This document shows positions 19,801 through 27,995 of a stretch of DNA of 62,122 nucleotides, piece by piece. Numbering within the stretch: position 1 is the first letter of the stretch; each line of letters starts with the position of its first letter. Where the stretch lies: NCBI RefSeq assembly GCF_020144665.1, contig NZ_JAAHBQ010000035.1, positions 1 through 62,122 on the forward strand, in the 5' to 3' direction. The position numbers and the translations under genes were made by a program. Origin of the DNA: Oscillatoria salina IIICB1 (lineage in GTDB: Bacteria > Cyanobacteriota > Cyanobacteriia > Cyanobacteriales > SIO1D9). The notes under the pieces are model-generated. The model worked only from the letters and a program-made list of their open reading frames with translations, made no database searches and was not told where the DNA came from.

Positions 19801-19869
19801 CACGATGAATTGATGGCGCTTAAAGGTCGTTATTATCATCTGTTTATGCAGCAAGAGTCTCAGGTGTAA
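16861..19869 (+). CDS. HlyB-type ABC exporter with N-terminal cyclic-nucleotide-like domain
   Basis: 1002 residues. Residues 20-140 form a CAP-type nucleotide-binding fold (MGQTILLRERMPSQIALVYE, EPGEIIGWVSLLRGVPCETA); the usual phosphate-binding arginine position reads CET, so cAMP binding is doubtful. Residues 285-420 are C39 peptidase-like, but the catalytic cysteine position in NLGTAVACFQ is leucine, as in HlyB-type C39-like domains that dock rather than cut substrates. The membrane region spans about 440-720. The ATPase has Walker A GIVGQSGAGKST, signature LSGGQRQRIAIAR and Walker B MLVLDEATSALD. It is the inner-membrane motor of a type I secretion system; hlyD follows after 405 bp. Likely cargo: the four RTX proteins upstream. 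Confidence 0.92.
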   Translation: MTYTKTSIKEFLAGVEPFNLLNPNDLTKLSEKLQPLRYRMGQTILLRERMPSQIALVYEGQVRLLGYDPRTQMPVTLKLMEPGEIIGWVSLLRGVPCETAIASNESICLSLNTNDFLRLIERHKEFRAYFQEKCSPLEIFELLGAELDRQALGDRDLKNLTRDVYPEAKVVYLPPGRTKVSQLEDKLWFVSGGGTVENFPPNSRLLFNSLDEQIVVKNSPARLVSVPIEALDDETEEVDLQPLDLQDDNDFTEEIADYPDEIAAAPAEPLPGQDSGKDDNRNRKYPIIRGRKNLGTAVACFQMLAQHFGMPFRKDVIRRVIGEQINRQGSVALPFCGAVAELMGLNAQLIKIPTSSITKIRVPALVRIGTQEEDKTLAVIYEVSDKAIVMGIPQAGIRRRKPAQMRELLGDEAEVLLIQETKETPKQRFGLQWFVPSLIRYRWVLMEVFIASFFVQLFALVNPLMIQVIIDKVIVQNSPDTLHVLGVFLLAIAVFEAFLSSLRTYLFVDTTNRIDMALGSEIIDHLLRLPLRYFEKRPVGELSSRVNELENIRKFLTGTALTVVLDAVFSVVYIAVMVIYSPLLTLVALATVPFFILLTLIFSPIVRKQLRVKAEKNAQTQSHLVEVLSGIQTVKAQNIELKTRWTWQERYASYVSAGFKTVVTSTGAGAGSNFLNKLAALLVLWVGANLVLSGELTLGQLIAFRIISSYVTSPLLRLAQIWQNFQETALSLERLSDIIDTPQEADKTDRQNIPMPAIKGGVKYENLSFRFKHNGPLQLNNVSVEIQPGQFVGIVGQSGAGKSTLTKLLVRLYDAEAGRILVDGYDVAKVELYSLRRQIGVVPQDTLLFDGTVQENIALTNPDATPDEIIEAATVAAAHEFIMGLPAGYNTRVGERGSSLSGGQRQRIAIARTVLQRPRMLVLDEATSALDYQTEQEVCTNLAAAFKDTTVFFITHRLGTIRNADVILMMDAGTIAEKGTHDELMALKGRYYHLFMQQESQV

Positions 19870-20274
19870 CAGTTAGCAGTTGACAGTGACCAGTGACCAG
19901 TTGTCAGCAATTGATGTCGTAGTGCGATCGCCGCAGATAAGTTGAGTTAACACCAAGTGCGATCGCTAGCCATCTGCAAAGATTTTTCTAACCGAGGAAA
20001 AACTAAAAGTTCGGTAATTTACTCTCAAGTATTGGAAGTAAAAAGTAGAGGCGCGAAAAAATAAAATTATTATCCAACACCAGCAACAGATCTCGAGAGA
20101 GCAATTAAGATAATAAACAGAGAGCAAAGAAATTCTCTTCCTCCAGGAGAGAGAAACTATCGGTGAATAAGTAAAATATCTTCTGCTGCATTTGCTCTTA
20201 AACGCGCCAACTACCTTCCATAGCAAGCTCGCGACCAAGAATTTCTTCCGCATCCGCTAGATAAGATTCAGATT
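19870..20274. other. 405-bp leader before the HlyD gene
   Basis: No gene is supported. It begins with heptamer remnants (GTTAGCAGTTGACAGTGACC), has two HIP1 or HIP1-like sites, and contains a small stem in which TTCTCT pairs with AGAGAA around 20130-20150. The length suggests either a separate hlyD promoter or a long untranslated region between exporter genes. Confidence 0.4.
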
Positions 20275-21864
20275 ATGACTCAAGCTAAGAGAAATCAACC
20301 CAACGGCAATCAAAGTACCGTAAATCGCTCTGGACTGCTGAGACAAGGAGCTTCAGCTCAAGACTCCCAAGCACTAGTTCGTTCCCCAGGTAGTGCGATC
20401 CAAAATCACTATTTCGAGCAACCAGTAGTGCTGAAACAGTCACCAATGTGGTCGCGGGCGATCGTTTGGACGATTATGGGGGTAGCCACTTTCGGTATCG
20501 GTTGGGCTAGTATTGCCAAAATTGAGCAGGTTGTGCCCGCTACAGGTCAGCTTAAACCAACTGGAGCAGTTCAAGAAATTCAAGCCCCAGTAAATGGTAA
20601 AGTAACAGAAGTTTATGTTGAAGATGGGGATGTAGTCGAAGCAGGCGAAGTGTTGATGGTCTTCGACTCTACCGCGACCAAAGCCGAATTAGATTCTCAG
20701 AAGAAAATTCGCGACTCTTTAACCAAAGAAAATAAATTTTATCGCACTTTGATGGGACAGTCACCATCAAAAGCAGCGATCGAAGCAGCTATTTTACAAT
20801 TGGATCTCCCCAATGAAGTTGCTTTTATTGCGAGAGAACGCAGTACGCTCCTTGAAGAAAATCAACTGTATCGGATTCAAATTGGCGGTGCAGCCAGTAG
20901 TGCTGATTTTGGGATTGATGAATTAGAGCGTTTGCGAGCAGCCAGAGAAGAAGCGCGATCGCGCGAACAAGCAGCCCAGTTGGAAGTCGAACAACTACGC
21001 AAGCAACTCGATGAAAACCGGGTTCAGTTAGCTCACGCTCAAACTCAACTCCAAACCGAGCAAGATATTCTCAATGATATTATGCCTTTGGTGCAAGAAG
21101 GCGGAATTGCTCGTCTGCAAGGAACCAGACAACAGCAACAAGTCCAAGAAAGACAGGCTGAGGTAGCCCGACTCCAAGAAGAACAACTGCGCTTACAACG
21201 CGCGATCGACCAAGGAAGAGAACGTTTAGTTAATACTAAAGCGGCGGCTGACAAAGATGTCCTCGATCGCATCGCAGCTAACAAAAATCGCATCGCTGAA
21301 ATTGATAGTCAGTTAACAAGAGTTGTGGTCGAAAACGAAAAACGAATCGCTCAACTAGACGCACAAATTTCTCAATCAGAGGTAACTCTCGACTATCAAG
21401 AAATTAAAGCTCCTGTGGATGGAGTTGTCTTTGATTTGCAAGCAGGACCAGGCTACGTTCCCAGTCCCAGCAAAACCGAACCTTTGCTGAAAATTGTTCC
21501 CAACGACAACCTAGTCGCCGAAGTCTATATTACTAACCGCGATATTGGTTTTGTCGAAAAAGGTATGATAACTGATATCAGAATTAGCTCATTTCCTTTC
21601 AGCGAGTTTGGTGACATCAAAGGACAATTAACTTGGATCGGTTCCGATGCTTTACCTCCTGATGAAAATTATCGTTTCTTCCGTTTTCCTGCTACTGTCG
21701 AACTCAACAATCAATCTTTGGTGCTTGATAGTGGAAAAGAACTTCCTTTACAGTCGGGTATGGAAGTCAGTGTCAATATTAAAGTTAAAGAAGACCGCAC
21801 AGTTTTGAGTTTATTCACTGAATTATTTACGAATAAGATTGAAAGCCTCAAGCAAGTGCGTTAA
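20275..21864 (+). CDS. HlyD-type membrane fusion protein of the type I secretion system
   Basis: 529 residues. One membrane segment lies at about 62-82 (IVWTIMGVATFGIGWASIAK). A biotinyl-lipoyl half-motif follows (GAVQEIQAPVNGKVTEVYVE). Residues 205-385 form a long coiled-coil hairpin rich in E/Q/R. The second lipoyl half is DYQEIKAPVDGVVFDLQAGP, and the beta-barrel and C-terminal domain follow. HlyD proteins bridge the inner-membrane ABC motor to an outer-membrane TolC channel across the periplasm. It lies directly after the exporter gene on the same strand. The length is slightly above the usual 430-480 because of the long N-terminal tail and coiled coil. Confidence 0.93.
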   Translation: MTQAKRNQPNGNQSTVNRSGLLRQGASAQDSQALVRSPGSAIQNHYFEQPVVLKQSPMWSRAIVWTIMGVATFGIGWASIAKIEQVVPATGQLKPTGAVQEIQAPVNGKVTEVYVEDGDVVEAGEVLMVFDSTATKAELDSQKKIRDSLTKENKFYRTLMGQSPSKAAIEAAILQLDLPNEVAFIARERSTLLEENQLYRIQIGGAASSADFGIDELERLRAAREEARSREQAAQLEVEQLRKQLDENRVQLAHAQTQLQTEQDILNDIMPLVQEGGIARLQGTRQQQQVQERQAEVARLQEEQLRLQRAIDQGRERLVNTKAAADKDVLDRIAANKNRIAEIDSQLTRVVVENEKRIAQLDAQISQSEVTLDYQEIKAPVDGVVFDLQAGPGYVPSPSKTEPLLKIVPNDNLVAEVYITNRDIGFVEKGMITDIRISSFPFSEFGDIKGQLTWIGSDALPPDENYRFFRFPATVELNNQSLVLDSGKELPLQSGMEVSVNIKVKEDRTVLSLFTELFTNKIESLKQVR

Positions 21865-21887
21865 ATTGGATCGAGTTGAGATAATTT

Positions 21888-21930
21888 TCCCACCACAGTT
21901 AGTTACCTTAGTGGTGGGATTAAACATTTT
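21888..21930 (+). terminator. Stem-loop after the HlyD gene
   Basis: TCCCACCAC pairs perfectly with GTGGTGGGA across a 14-base loop, followed by a discontinuous T-rich tract. It lies 24 bp past the hlyD stop and supports starting the next gene downstream of it. Confidence 0.55.
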
Positions 21931-21946
21931 TATGTTTAGGAAAATA

Positions 21947-22660
21947 ATGAATGAACCAGAAGTAGCTTATCAGCAAGCGTTAGAAATTTTAACTCAAAAA
22001 GGACTTCAACGTGAGTTCATTGAAAATGCCTCGCTCAAAATTAATCATGCTCGGCAATTGAGCGAAATAGGTAGAGAAAAAAAACCGAGCAAAATCCTGG
22101 AAATAGGAATCTTTGTCGGTGTTTCGTCAGCGATTCTAGGACTATGCTTACCAGAAACACATATTGTCTCAATTGACCCCGGACTTCCTGTTGAAATACA
22201 AGATATTTTAGCTGTCAGAAAATTTGATATTCAGGAAAAACGAACTAATTTGTCTTTCGTCTTAGAGTTACTGAATGATTTAAAAATTGCCGATAGATTT
22301 ACTCTAACAAAAGGCTTTTTCTCTTGTTGTTTTCCCAATCAAGAAGATAGAGAAAAAGTTGTCAATTATGGAATTAAACTTGACGAATATCAGCTTGTCG
22401 GCAAACAGATTTGCGAACAGTATCAACCTTTCGATTTGGTATTTTTAGATGCAGATCATCGAACCTCAGCAGTTGCAAGCGACCTGAAATTAGTTTATCC
22501 TTATTTAGCTTCTGGAGGGAAAATTATTTTACATGATGTAGGTTTAGATTATTGGGGAAAACAGGTAAGAATGGGTGTAGAAGAGTTTTTAGCAGAAAAT
22601 TCTCACGTTAAGTTTGAAATCGAAGGTGAGATAGGTTATCTTTATGAAGAAGATATTTGA
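21947..22660 (+). CDS. Class I SAM-dependent methyltransferase
   Basis: 237 residues from ATG 21947, chosen because TTAGGA lies about 5 bases upstream and because longer starts would run through the stem-loop at 21888-21919. The SAM-binding glycine loop is visible (KILEIGIFVGVSSAIL), as are an acidic strand-two end (HIVSIDPG) and a DLVFLDADHRTSAVASDL motif typical of the Methyltransf_24/O-methyltransferase group. A final strand reads GGKIILHDVG. The HD/DAD residues suggest a metal-assisted O-methyltransferase, but the substrate cannot be read from sequence. It follows the exporter genes and is probably a separate transcript. Confidence 0.8.
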   Translation: MNEPEVAYQQALEILTQKGLQREFIENASLKINHARQLSEIGREKKPSKILEIGIFVGVSSAILGLCLPETHIVSIDPGLPVEIQDILAVRKFDIQEKRTNLSFVLELLNDLKIADRFTLTKGFFSCCFPNQEDREKVVNYGIKLDEYQLVGKQICEQYQPFDLVFLDADHRTSAVASDLKLVYPYLASGGKIILHDVGLDYWGKQVRMGVEEFLAENSHVKFEIEGEIGYLYEEDI

Positions 22661-22707
22661 TAGCTCAAAAAAGTTTCGTGATTGTTGTCAATTTTGACTG
22701 ACAATAT

Positions 22708-23385
22708 TTAATTAATATTTCCTTGATGTTCGCATTTAAAACCTCTTTCGCGCCATGCTTGTATATTGACATTTTCTAATTTCTTCACTTGAGAACATTC
22801 TGGTTGAATAAATGGACTGATTATTGCCCAAAAAAAGCTACGAGTCACATCTAAACTAGTTTTAATTATTGATTCATTATTACCAGGAATTCCTTCTTCT
22901 GTAACTATATCTGCTTCTACCCAAATACCACGAGCGCCAAAATGAATTCTTGCCATCCATAAAGCCCTAGGTAAATGAGTTTCAGAAGTAATTAATTTAA
23001 CTTTTTTAACTCCCCAATTATGTAAAATAGGTACGCTGTAATAAAAATTTCCGAAAGTATTTCTCGCACAATTTTCTAACCAAACTTGTTCTTTTGGTGC
23101 TTGCTCTCGAGCGAAAATTAACCAGATGCAGGGGTCGGGAGAACCAGCAGAAATTAAGATTGGTATATTGGGGTTTTCTTTCGCTATTTCAGTGAGATAA
23201 ATTTCGCGGCGGATACTACCTCCAAGTTCAAAAAATGCACCCACTGGGGCTGAAGCTGCGGCTTGTAATTGAAGTGCGATCGCCAAACTCCATCCTAAGA
23301 AAAATAGCCCGACGCTGCTTAAAATAGCCCGACGCAAGATTTGCCATTTTTTCTTACCCTCCCTAGTCTGCCGATTTTTTTTCAT
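22708..23385 (-). CDS. YdcF/ElyC-like DUF218 membrane protein
   Basis: 225 residues. An N-terminal membrane segment (residues 20-45, AILSSVGLFFLGWSLAIALQ) precedes the DUF218 fold: GAFFELGGSIRREIYL, PILISAGSPDPC, KKVKLITSETHLPRALWMAR. This family includes E. coli ElyC and SanA, linked to envelope maintenance, but its reaction is not established. A paralogue lies at 31316-31912. It is convergent with the methyltransferase gene. Confidence 0.8.
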   Translation of the reverse strand: MKKNRQTREGKKKWQILRRAILSSVGLFFLGWSLAIALQLQAAASAPVGAFFELGGSIRREIYLTEIAKENPNIPILISAGSPDPCIWLIFAREQAPKEQVWLENCARNTFGNFYYSVPILHNWGVKKVKLITSETHLPRALWMARIHFGARGIWVEADIVTEEGIPGNNESIIKTSLDVTRSFFWAIISPFIQPECSQVKKLENVNIQAWRERGFKCEHQGNIN

Positions 23386-23785
23386 AAAAAATAATTAAAA
23401 TTTAGTTTTTCTCGATCGAGATTGAATACTTCTGTCAAGCTAGCACGTAAATCACTGTTCCGAGTAATTACTGTTTTTTGGGCAACGGCTTTTTCTTATA
23501 ATATAGACTTTTTTGACAAAAAGACACGAATAGTTATCTGTAAGGATTTTTACTGGATTATTAAAATTTTTGTTTTTAGAGGTAATCCAGAATACAATTT
23601 AATAATAATTAAATCAAATTAGAGCTACGTTGTCTTACGTTGAAAAGCTAAAACTGGACTGAGTGATTTCCACTGGATAGTGATAATTTTAAATCAGTAG
23701 TCTGACGAATTTACATTTCTTAATAAATTTTTGAATACTGGAGATATCCAAGCAAAACATTCAGGAACAAACGTTAGAAGTAGTG
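23386..23785. other. Intergenic region between divergent genes
   Basis: AT-rich, with runs of T and A and no clear gene. One TTG-started frame here has no family resemblance and is treated as chance. It should hold the promoters of the YdcF gene (leftward) and the PEP-CTERM gene (rightward). Confidence 0.4.
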
Positions 23786-24340
23786 ATGAATAAGCAATCA
23801 ATCGCCAACTTAACTTTTACCACCGCTAGTTTAATCGTTATCGGGGCGATCGCCACTCCCACAGCAGCCGTAGCCCAAATCACTAATTTAGTCGATTCTG
23901 CGCTAGAAGCTACTGTAGGAGAAGGTGCTAAAGCAGAAGCTGAAGAAACCACGGAAACTGATGTCGAGAATGTAGGTGGTGCTTCAACTGACTCTCAAAC
24001 CAACGCTGAAGTTAACGATCTCACAGATGCTGATTTATCTTCCCTAACCGATCTTGAGAATTTGGTCGAAAAAGATGGCGAACTTGAGGTTAAGGTAGAA
24101 ATTGACGAAGAAGGCGTAAAAGTTGAAGCGGATGCTGACTTAGAAGTCGAAGTTAACGATCTTGCCAAAGTAGGCATTTGTTTAGACGGTAGTGGCTCGA
24201 TCGCTAGTCCTGACGGTAGTAGTTTAGCCGATTGTAGCCAAGAACCAGAAGTACAATCAGTTCCAGAGCCAACAGCGATCGCGTCTTTCCTTCTCTTTGG
24301 AGGTTATTTACTTTCCCGTCGTCGCTGTCACCACAAGTAG
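23786..24340 (+). CDS. Small acidic PEP-CTERM protein
   Basis: 184 residues. A signal peptide covers residues 1-32 (LIVIGAIATPTAAVAQ). The middle is strikingly acidic (EEGVKVEADADLEVEVNDL). The C-terminus has the sorting signal VPEPTAIASFLLFGGYLLSR with an RRRCHHK basic end. Such proteins are cut and sorted by an exosortase, which is not in the window. Two cysteines in the C-terminal third (GICLDGSG, ADCSQEP) could form a disulfide. The function of the mature part is unknown. Confidence 0.8.
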   Translation: MNKQSIANLTFTTASLIVIGAIATPTAAVAQITNLVDSALEATVGEGAKAEAEETTETDVENVGGASTDSQTNAEVNDLTDADLSSLTDLENLVEKDGELEVKVEIDEEGVKVEADADLEVEVNDLAKVGICLDGSGSIASPDGSSLADCSQEPEVQSVPEPTAIASFLLFGGYLLSRRRCHHK

Positions 24341-24660
24341 GGGACTGGGGATTAGCAGTTACCAGTTAGCAGTTAGCAGTTAGCAGTTACCAGTTATCAG
24401 TTTATCTCCTAAGTCTCCCCCGTCCTTACAAGGGAATGTTTTTTAGATTGGGGTGATTTGGAGCGTGGAAAGTGAGGGAAATTAGGGAAGTTGGGAAGCA
24501 AAAACTCCTGAAATTTCGCCCTTCATTTTCTGTGCGATCGCACCAATGTTGAAAAGCATACACTTGTAAGTTTCCCCAGTCTCCCTAGTCTCCAATCTCT
24601 ATGAATAACTGATAACTGTTCACTGTTCACTGTTCACTGAAACCCCCCTTCCCAAAAATT
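24341..24660. repeat. Heptamer repeat arrays before mutS
   Basis: 24341-24410 holds GGGGACT, AGCAGTT and CCAGTTA units, and 24600-24645 holds GATAACT and TTCACTG units. A HIP1 copy lies between them. The last 80 bp before mutS are ordinary sequence and probably contain its promoter. Confidence 0.75.
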
Positions 24661-24741
24661 GTAACAAAGCTTTAATACCAATCCCGTGCAGGTTGCGCTA
24701 AAGTAGCAATCGTACTCAGCACACCAAGCAAACAACCCGCA

Positions 24742-27336
24742 ATGAGTCCAGCCCGGAAAGCATCTACAAAAATGGTAGCGAAAGCAAGTAGCAGCAGTCC
24801 TCATGAGGACTATCGCAAGCTGGATCTAGATAAGCTTACGCCGATGTTACAGCATTATGTAGAGGTGAAGGAAGAGTATCCGAATGCTTTGCTGCTGTAT
24901 CGCGTAGGTGATTTTTTCGAGTGCTTTTTTCAAGATGCAGTAACGATCGCCCAAGTTTTGGAATTAGCGCTTACTTCTAAGGAAGGGGGTAAAGAAATTG
25001 GACGAGTGCGGATGACAGGCGTACCGCATCATGCTTTAGATAGATATACGACGATGTTAGTCGAAAAAGGTTACGCGATCGTCATTTGCGATCAAGTGGA
25101 AGATGCAGCAACGGCGGCGGCTGAAGGGAGAATGGTACGTCGGGAGATTCAAAAGTTATTAACTCCGGGTACATTAACTGACGATCGAATGCTTTCCCCA
25201 CGACGGAATAATTTTTTAGCGGCGGTAGTAATTGCCGGAGATCGTTGGGGTTTAGCTTATGCAGATATTTCCACTGGGGAATTTTTTACGACTCAAGGAC
25301 AAGATTTAGATCCCTTAGCTAACGAGTTGTTACGTTTGCAACCATCAGAGATTTTAATTCCGACCAATGCGCCAGATGTGGGTGCTTTGTTACGTCCAGG
25401 AGAGCGATCGCCGAGCATACCAGATAGTTTACCAGATTCATTTTGTTATTCGTTGCGATCGCAAAAACATTTTACCCAAGTTGAAGCCAGAGAAAGATTA
25501 TTAGCCAAATTCAACGTGCGATCGCTCGAAGGCATGGGTTGCGCAAATAAAATTTTCAGCATTCGCGCGGCAGGTGGCTTATTAGAATATCTCGAAGATA
25601 CTCAAAAAGCTTTTCAAGTTCCCCTGCAACCTTTACGCACTTATGCCTTAGCCGATTATCTCATTCTCGATCGCCAAACTATACGCAACCTCGAAATTAT
25701 TCAAACAGTTCGCGATGGCACTTTTTACGGTTCCCTTTTATGGGCGCTAGAGCGCACTTCTACTGCAATGGGAGGTAGGGCTTTACGACGTTGGTTACTC
25801 CAACCTTTAATCGAGATTAAAGGTATTAACGCCCGTCAAGATACGATTGAAGAATTAGTTTCTCAAACTTCCCTTCGTCAAGATTTGCGTCAGTTACTTA
25901 GAGAAATATACGACATTGAACGCCTCGCGGGAAGAGTAGGTTCGGGATCGGCGAATGCGCGAGAATTATTAAACTTGGCTAATTCTTTGGTCAAATTAAC
26001 CGAACTAGTCGAATTAGCTTCTCGTGGTGTTTCTCCTTATTTAAGAGCATTGCAACGTATTCCTCCCGAATTAGAACAACTCGGACATCATGTAATTGCT
26101 CATTTAGTTGATGAACTTCCTCAACACTTGAAAGATGGCGGTATAATTCGCGAAGGAATTAGTTCAAAACTTGATGCACGACGCAAAGAACTAGAAGCAG
26201 ACCAAAAATGGATTGCCGAACTGGAAGTACAAGAAAGAGAACGTACTGGTATTCCTAAACTAAAAGTAGGCTATAACAAAACCTTTGGCTACTATATTAG
26301 TATGCCTCGTTCCAAAGCAGAAGACGCGCCAGAAAATTATACCCGCAAGCAAACTTTAACCAACGAAGAAAGATATATTACTTCGGAATTAAAAGAAAGA
26401 GAAACGCGCATTTTAACCGCTAAAGAGGACTTAAATCAAATCGAATACGAGATTTTTGCGGCATTGAGGGCGGAAGTAGCGGAAGCAGCTCAAAAAATTC
26501 GTAACGCAGCCAAAGCAGTTGCCGCGATTGACGTACTTGCAGGGTTATCAGAAGTCGCAGTATATCAAGTTTATTGTCGCCCGGAAATGACCCCAGGACG
26601 AGAAATTGCGATTATCGATGGCAGACATCCGGTAGTCGAACAATCTCTCGGTACGGGAATGTTTGTTCCTAATTCTACGGAAATGGGTCGAGTAAATAAC
26701 GATCGACCAGATTTAGTGATTCTCACCGGACCAAATGCAAGTGGCAAAAGTTGTTATTTGCGTCAGGTAGGATTAATTCAGTTAATGGCGCAAATTGGCA
26801 GTTTTGTCCCCGCGACAGCAGCTAAATTGGGAGTATGCGATCGCATTTTTACTCGTGTGGGTGCGGTGGACGATTTGGCTACTGGTCAATCTACTTTTAT
26901 GGTAGAAATGAATGAAACCGCCAATATTCTCAATCATGCTACACCGAAATCTTTAGTTTTACTCGATGAAATTGGACGGGGAACGGCAACTTTTGACGGA
27001 CTTTCGATTGCTTGGGCGGTGGCAGAATATCTGGCTAATGAAATTACCGCCCGGACAATTTTTGCTACTCACTATCACGAGTTAAATGAGTTGGCTTCGA
27101 TTTTAGAAAATGTGGCTAATTATCAGGTGACGGTGAAAGAATTACCGAATGAAATTGTCTTTTTGCATCAAGTTCGTCCCGGTGGTGCAGATCGTTCTTA
27201 TGGTATTGAAGCAGGGCGTTTGGCTGGTTTGCCGAGTTCGGTGATTAAACGTGCTAAACAAGTGATGAAACAAATTGAACAACATAGTAAAATTGCTTTG
27301 GGGTTGCGATCGGGGATTGAGGAAAATGAGTTTTGA
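24742..27336 (+). CDS. mutS: DNA mismatch repair protein MutS
   Basis: 864 residues, usual length for MutS1. The mismatch-sensing domain carries the Phe-x-Glu wedge in RVGDFFECF (about residue 55). The lever and clamp follow, with the signature [11 protein letters not shown]. Walker A is [13 protein letters not shown] near residue 663, and Walker B is [15 protein letters not shown] followed by IFATHYHEL. The C-terminus ends in a helix-turn-helix dimer region ([19 protein letters not shown]). MutS recognises mismatches and small loops and recruits MutL; no mutL lies nearby. A small gene overlaps its last codons. Confidence 0.97.
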   Translation: MSPARKASTKMVAKASSSSPHEDYRKLDLDKLTPMLQHYVEVKEEYPNALLLYRVGDFFECFFQDAVTIAQVLELALTSKEGGKEIGRVRMTGVPHHALDRYTTMLVEKGYAIVICDQVEDAATAAAEGRMVRREIQKLLTPGTLTDDRMLSPRRNNFLAAVVIAGDRWGLAYADISTGEFFTTQGQDLDPLANELLRLQPSEILIPTNAPDVGALLRPGERSPSIPDSLPDSFCYSLRSQKHFTQVEARERLLAKFNVRSLEGMGCANKIFSIRAAGGLLEYLEDTQKAFQVPLQPLRTYALADYLILDRQTIRNLEIIQTVRDGTFYGSLLWALERTSTAMGGRALRRWLLQPLIEIKGINARQDTIEELVSQTSLRQDLRQLLREIYDIERLAGRVGSGSANARELLNLANSLVKLTELVELASRGVSPYLRALQRIPPELEQLGHHVIAHLVDELPQHLKDGGIIREGISSKLDARRKELEADQKWIAELEVQERERTGIPKLKVGYNKTFGYYISMPRSKAEDAPENYTRKQTLTNEERYITSELKERETRILTAKEDLNQIEYEIFAALRAEVAEAAQKIRNAAKAVAAIDVLAGLSEVAVYQVYCRPEMTPGREIAIIDGRHPVVEQSLGTGMFVPNSTEMGRVNNDRPDLVILTGPNASGKSCYLRQVGLIQLMAQIGSFVPATAAKLGVCDRIFTRVGAVDDLATGQSTFMVEMNETANILNHATPKSLVLLDEIGRGTATFDGLSIAWAVAEYLANEITARTIFATHYHELNELASILENVANYQVTVKELPNEIVFLHQVRPGGADRSYGIEAGRLAGLPSSVIKRAKQVMKQIEQHSKIALGLRSGIEENEF

Positions 27337-27778
27337 GTTGGTTTTAGTTATGGGTAGAAGGTTATTTTCTCGCGTCAAGACGCAGAGACGCAAAGAGAAG
27401 CGCGAAGGATGGTTATCTTGGTTGGGGGTGGGGTGTTTTTTGACTGTTTTGTTTTGGGGTGGTGTGAGTGAGGGACGGGAGTTTACTGAGGCTGAAATTG
27501 AGTCTTTAATTCGACAGTTACCGGCAACTAGGGAAGAGTTGAATGATTCGCTGCAAGGGCGAAGATTGGAGGATTTGATTCGGGAAAAATCTCCTTTGTT
27601 TTACTATTTTTTGCAGTTACAACAACCCCAAGAAAGAAATTTGCAACAGGAAAGTGAAGCTCAAATTCGGGAACTTTTAGAACGTCCAACCTCTCTCCAA
27701 CAGCAAATTTTACAGCAACAAATTGAGGAAATTGAAAGAAATCGCGGTAATTCTTCGGAGTCGCTAGTATTTTTTTAG
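27326..27778 (+). CDS. Small membrane-anchored protein overlapping the mutS end
   Basis: 150 residues from ATG 27326, overlapping the mutS stop by 11 bases; TTGAGGAAA sits just upstream, so translational coupling is likely. Residues 12-30 are very basic ([14 protein letters not shown]) and come from a GACGCAGAGACGCAAAGAG stretch of the kind dispersed in cyanobacterial genomes. One membrane or signal segment follows ([16 protein letters not shown]). The rest is Glu/Gln/Leu-rich, probably helical, ending [19 protein letters not shown]. No family was recognised. Confidence 0.6.
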   Translation: MSFELVLVMGRRLFSRVKTQRRKEKREGWLSWLGVGCFLTVLFWGGVSEGREFTEAEIESLIRQLPATREELNDSLQGRRLEDLIREKSPLFYYFLQLQQPQERNLQQESEAQIRELLERPTSLQQQILQQQIEEIERNRGNSSESLVFF

Positions 27779-27836
27779 CGCTATCTCTAATTAACAAATA
27801 TTGGCGATCGATTCATTAATTGAAGATCTAAATTTC

Positions 27837-27995
27837 TCAGGTTATTCCTGAAATTCCTCTTACATAAGTTCGGCTGCTTTCTTGGTCATACATACCCAGA
27901 TTTACCAGTATTTGTACGCTAAAAGTACCTTCTAGATCGGGCTCGATATCGCCTTCAAAGTGATTTACGAACCAGATTAAAAAATTAGTAAATTA
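27837..27995 (-). pseudogene. Possible gene remnant, C-terminal fragment
   Basis: A 53-codon open frame without start codon reads HFEGDIEPDLEGTFSVQILV followed by NLGMYDQESSRTYVRGISGI and a stop. The composition looks protein-like and the upstream in-frame stop suggests a decayed or truncated gene. The family is not recognised, and chance is not excluded. Confidence 0.25.

Noticed and set aside
21839-21946. Longer start for the methyltransferase overlapping hlyD
   Set aside because: It would translate through a 9-bp perfect stem-loop and adds 36 residues with no similarity; ATG 21947 has a ribosome-binding site.
23422-23622. 66-codon rightward frame in the intergenic region
   Set aside because: TTG start, no ribosome-binding site, AT-rich composition and no recognisable family.
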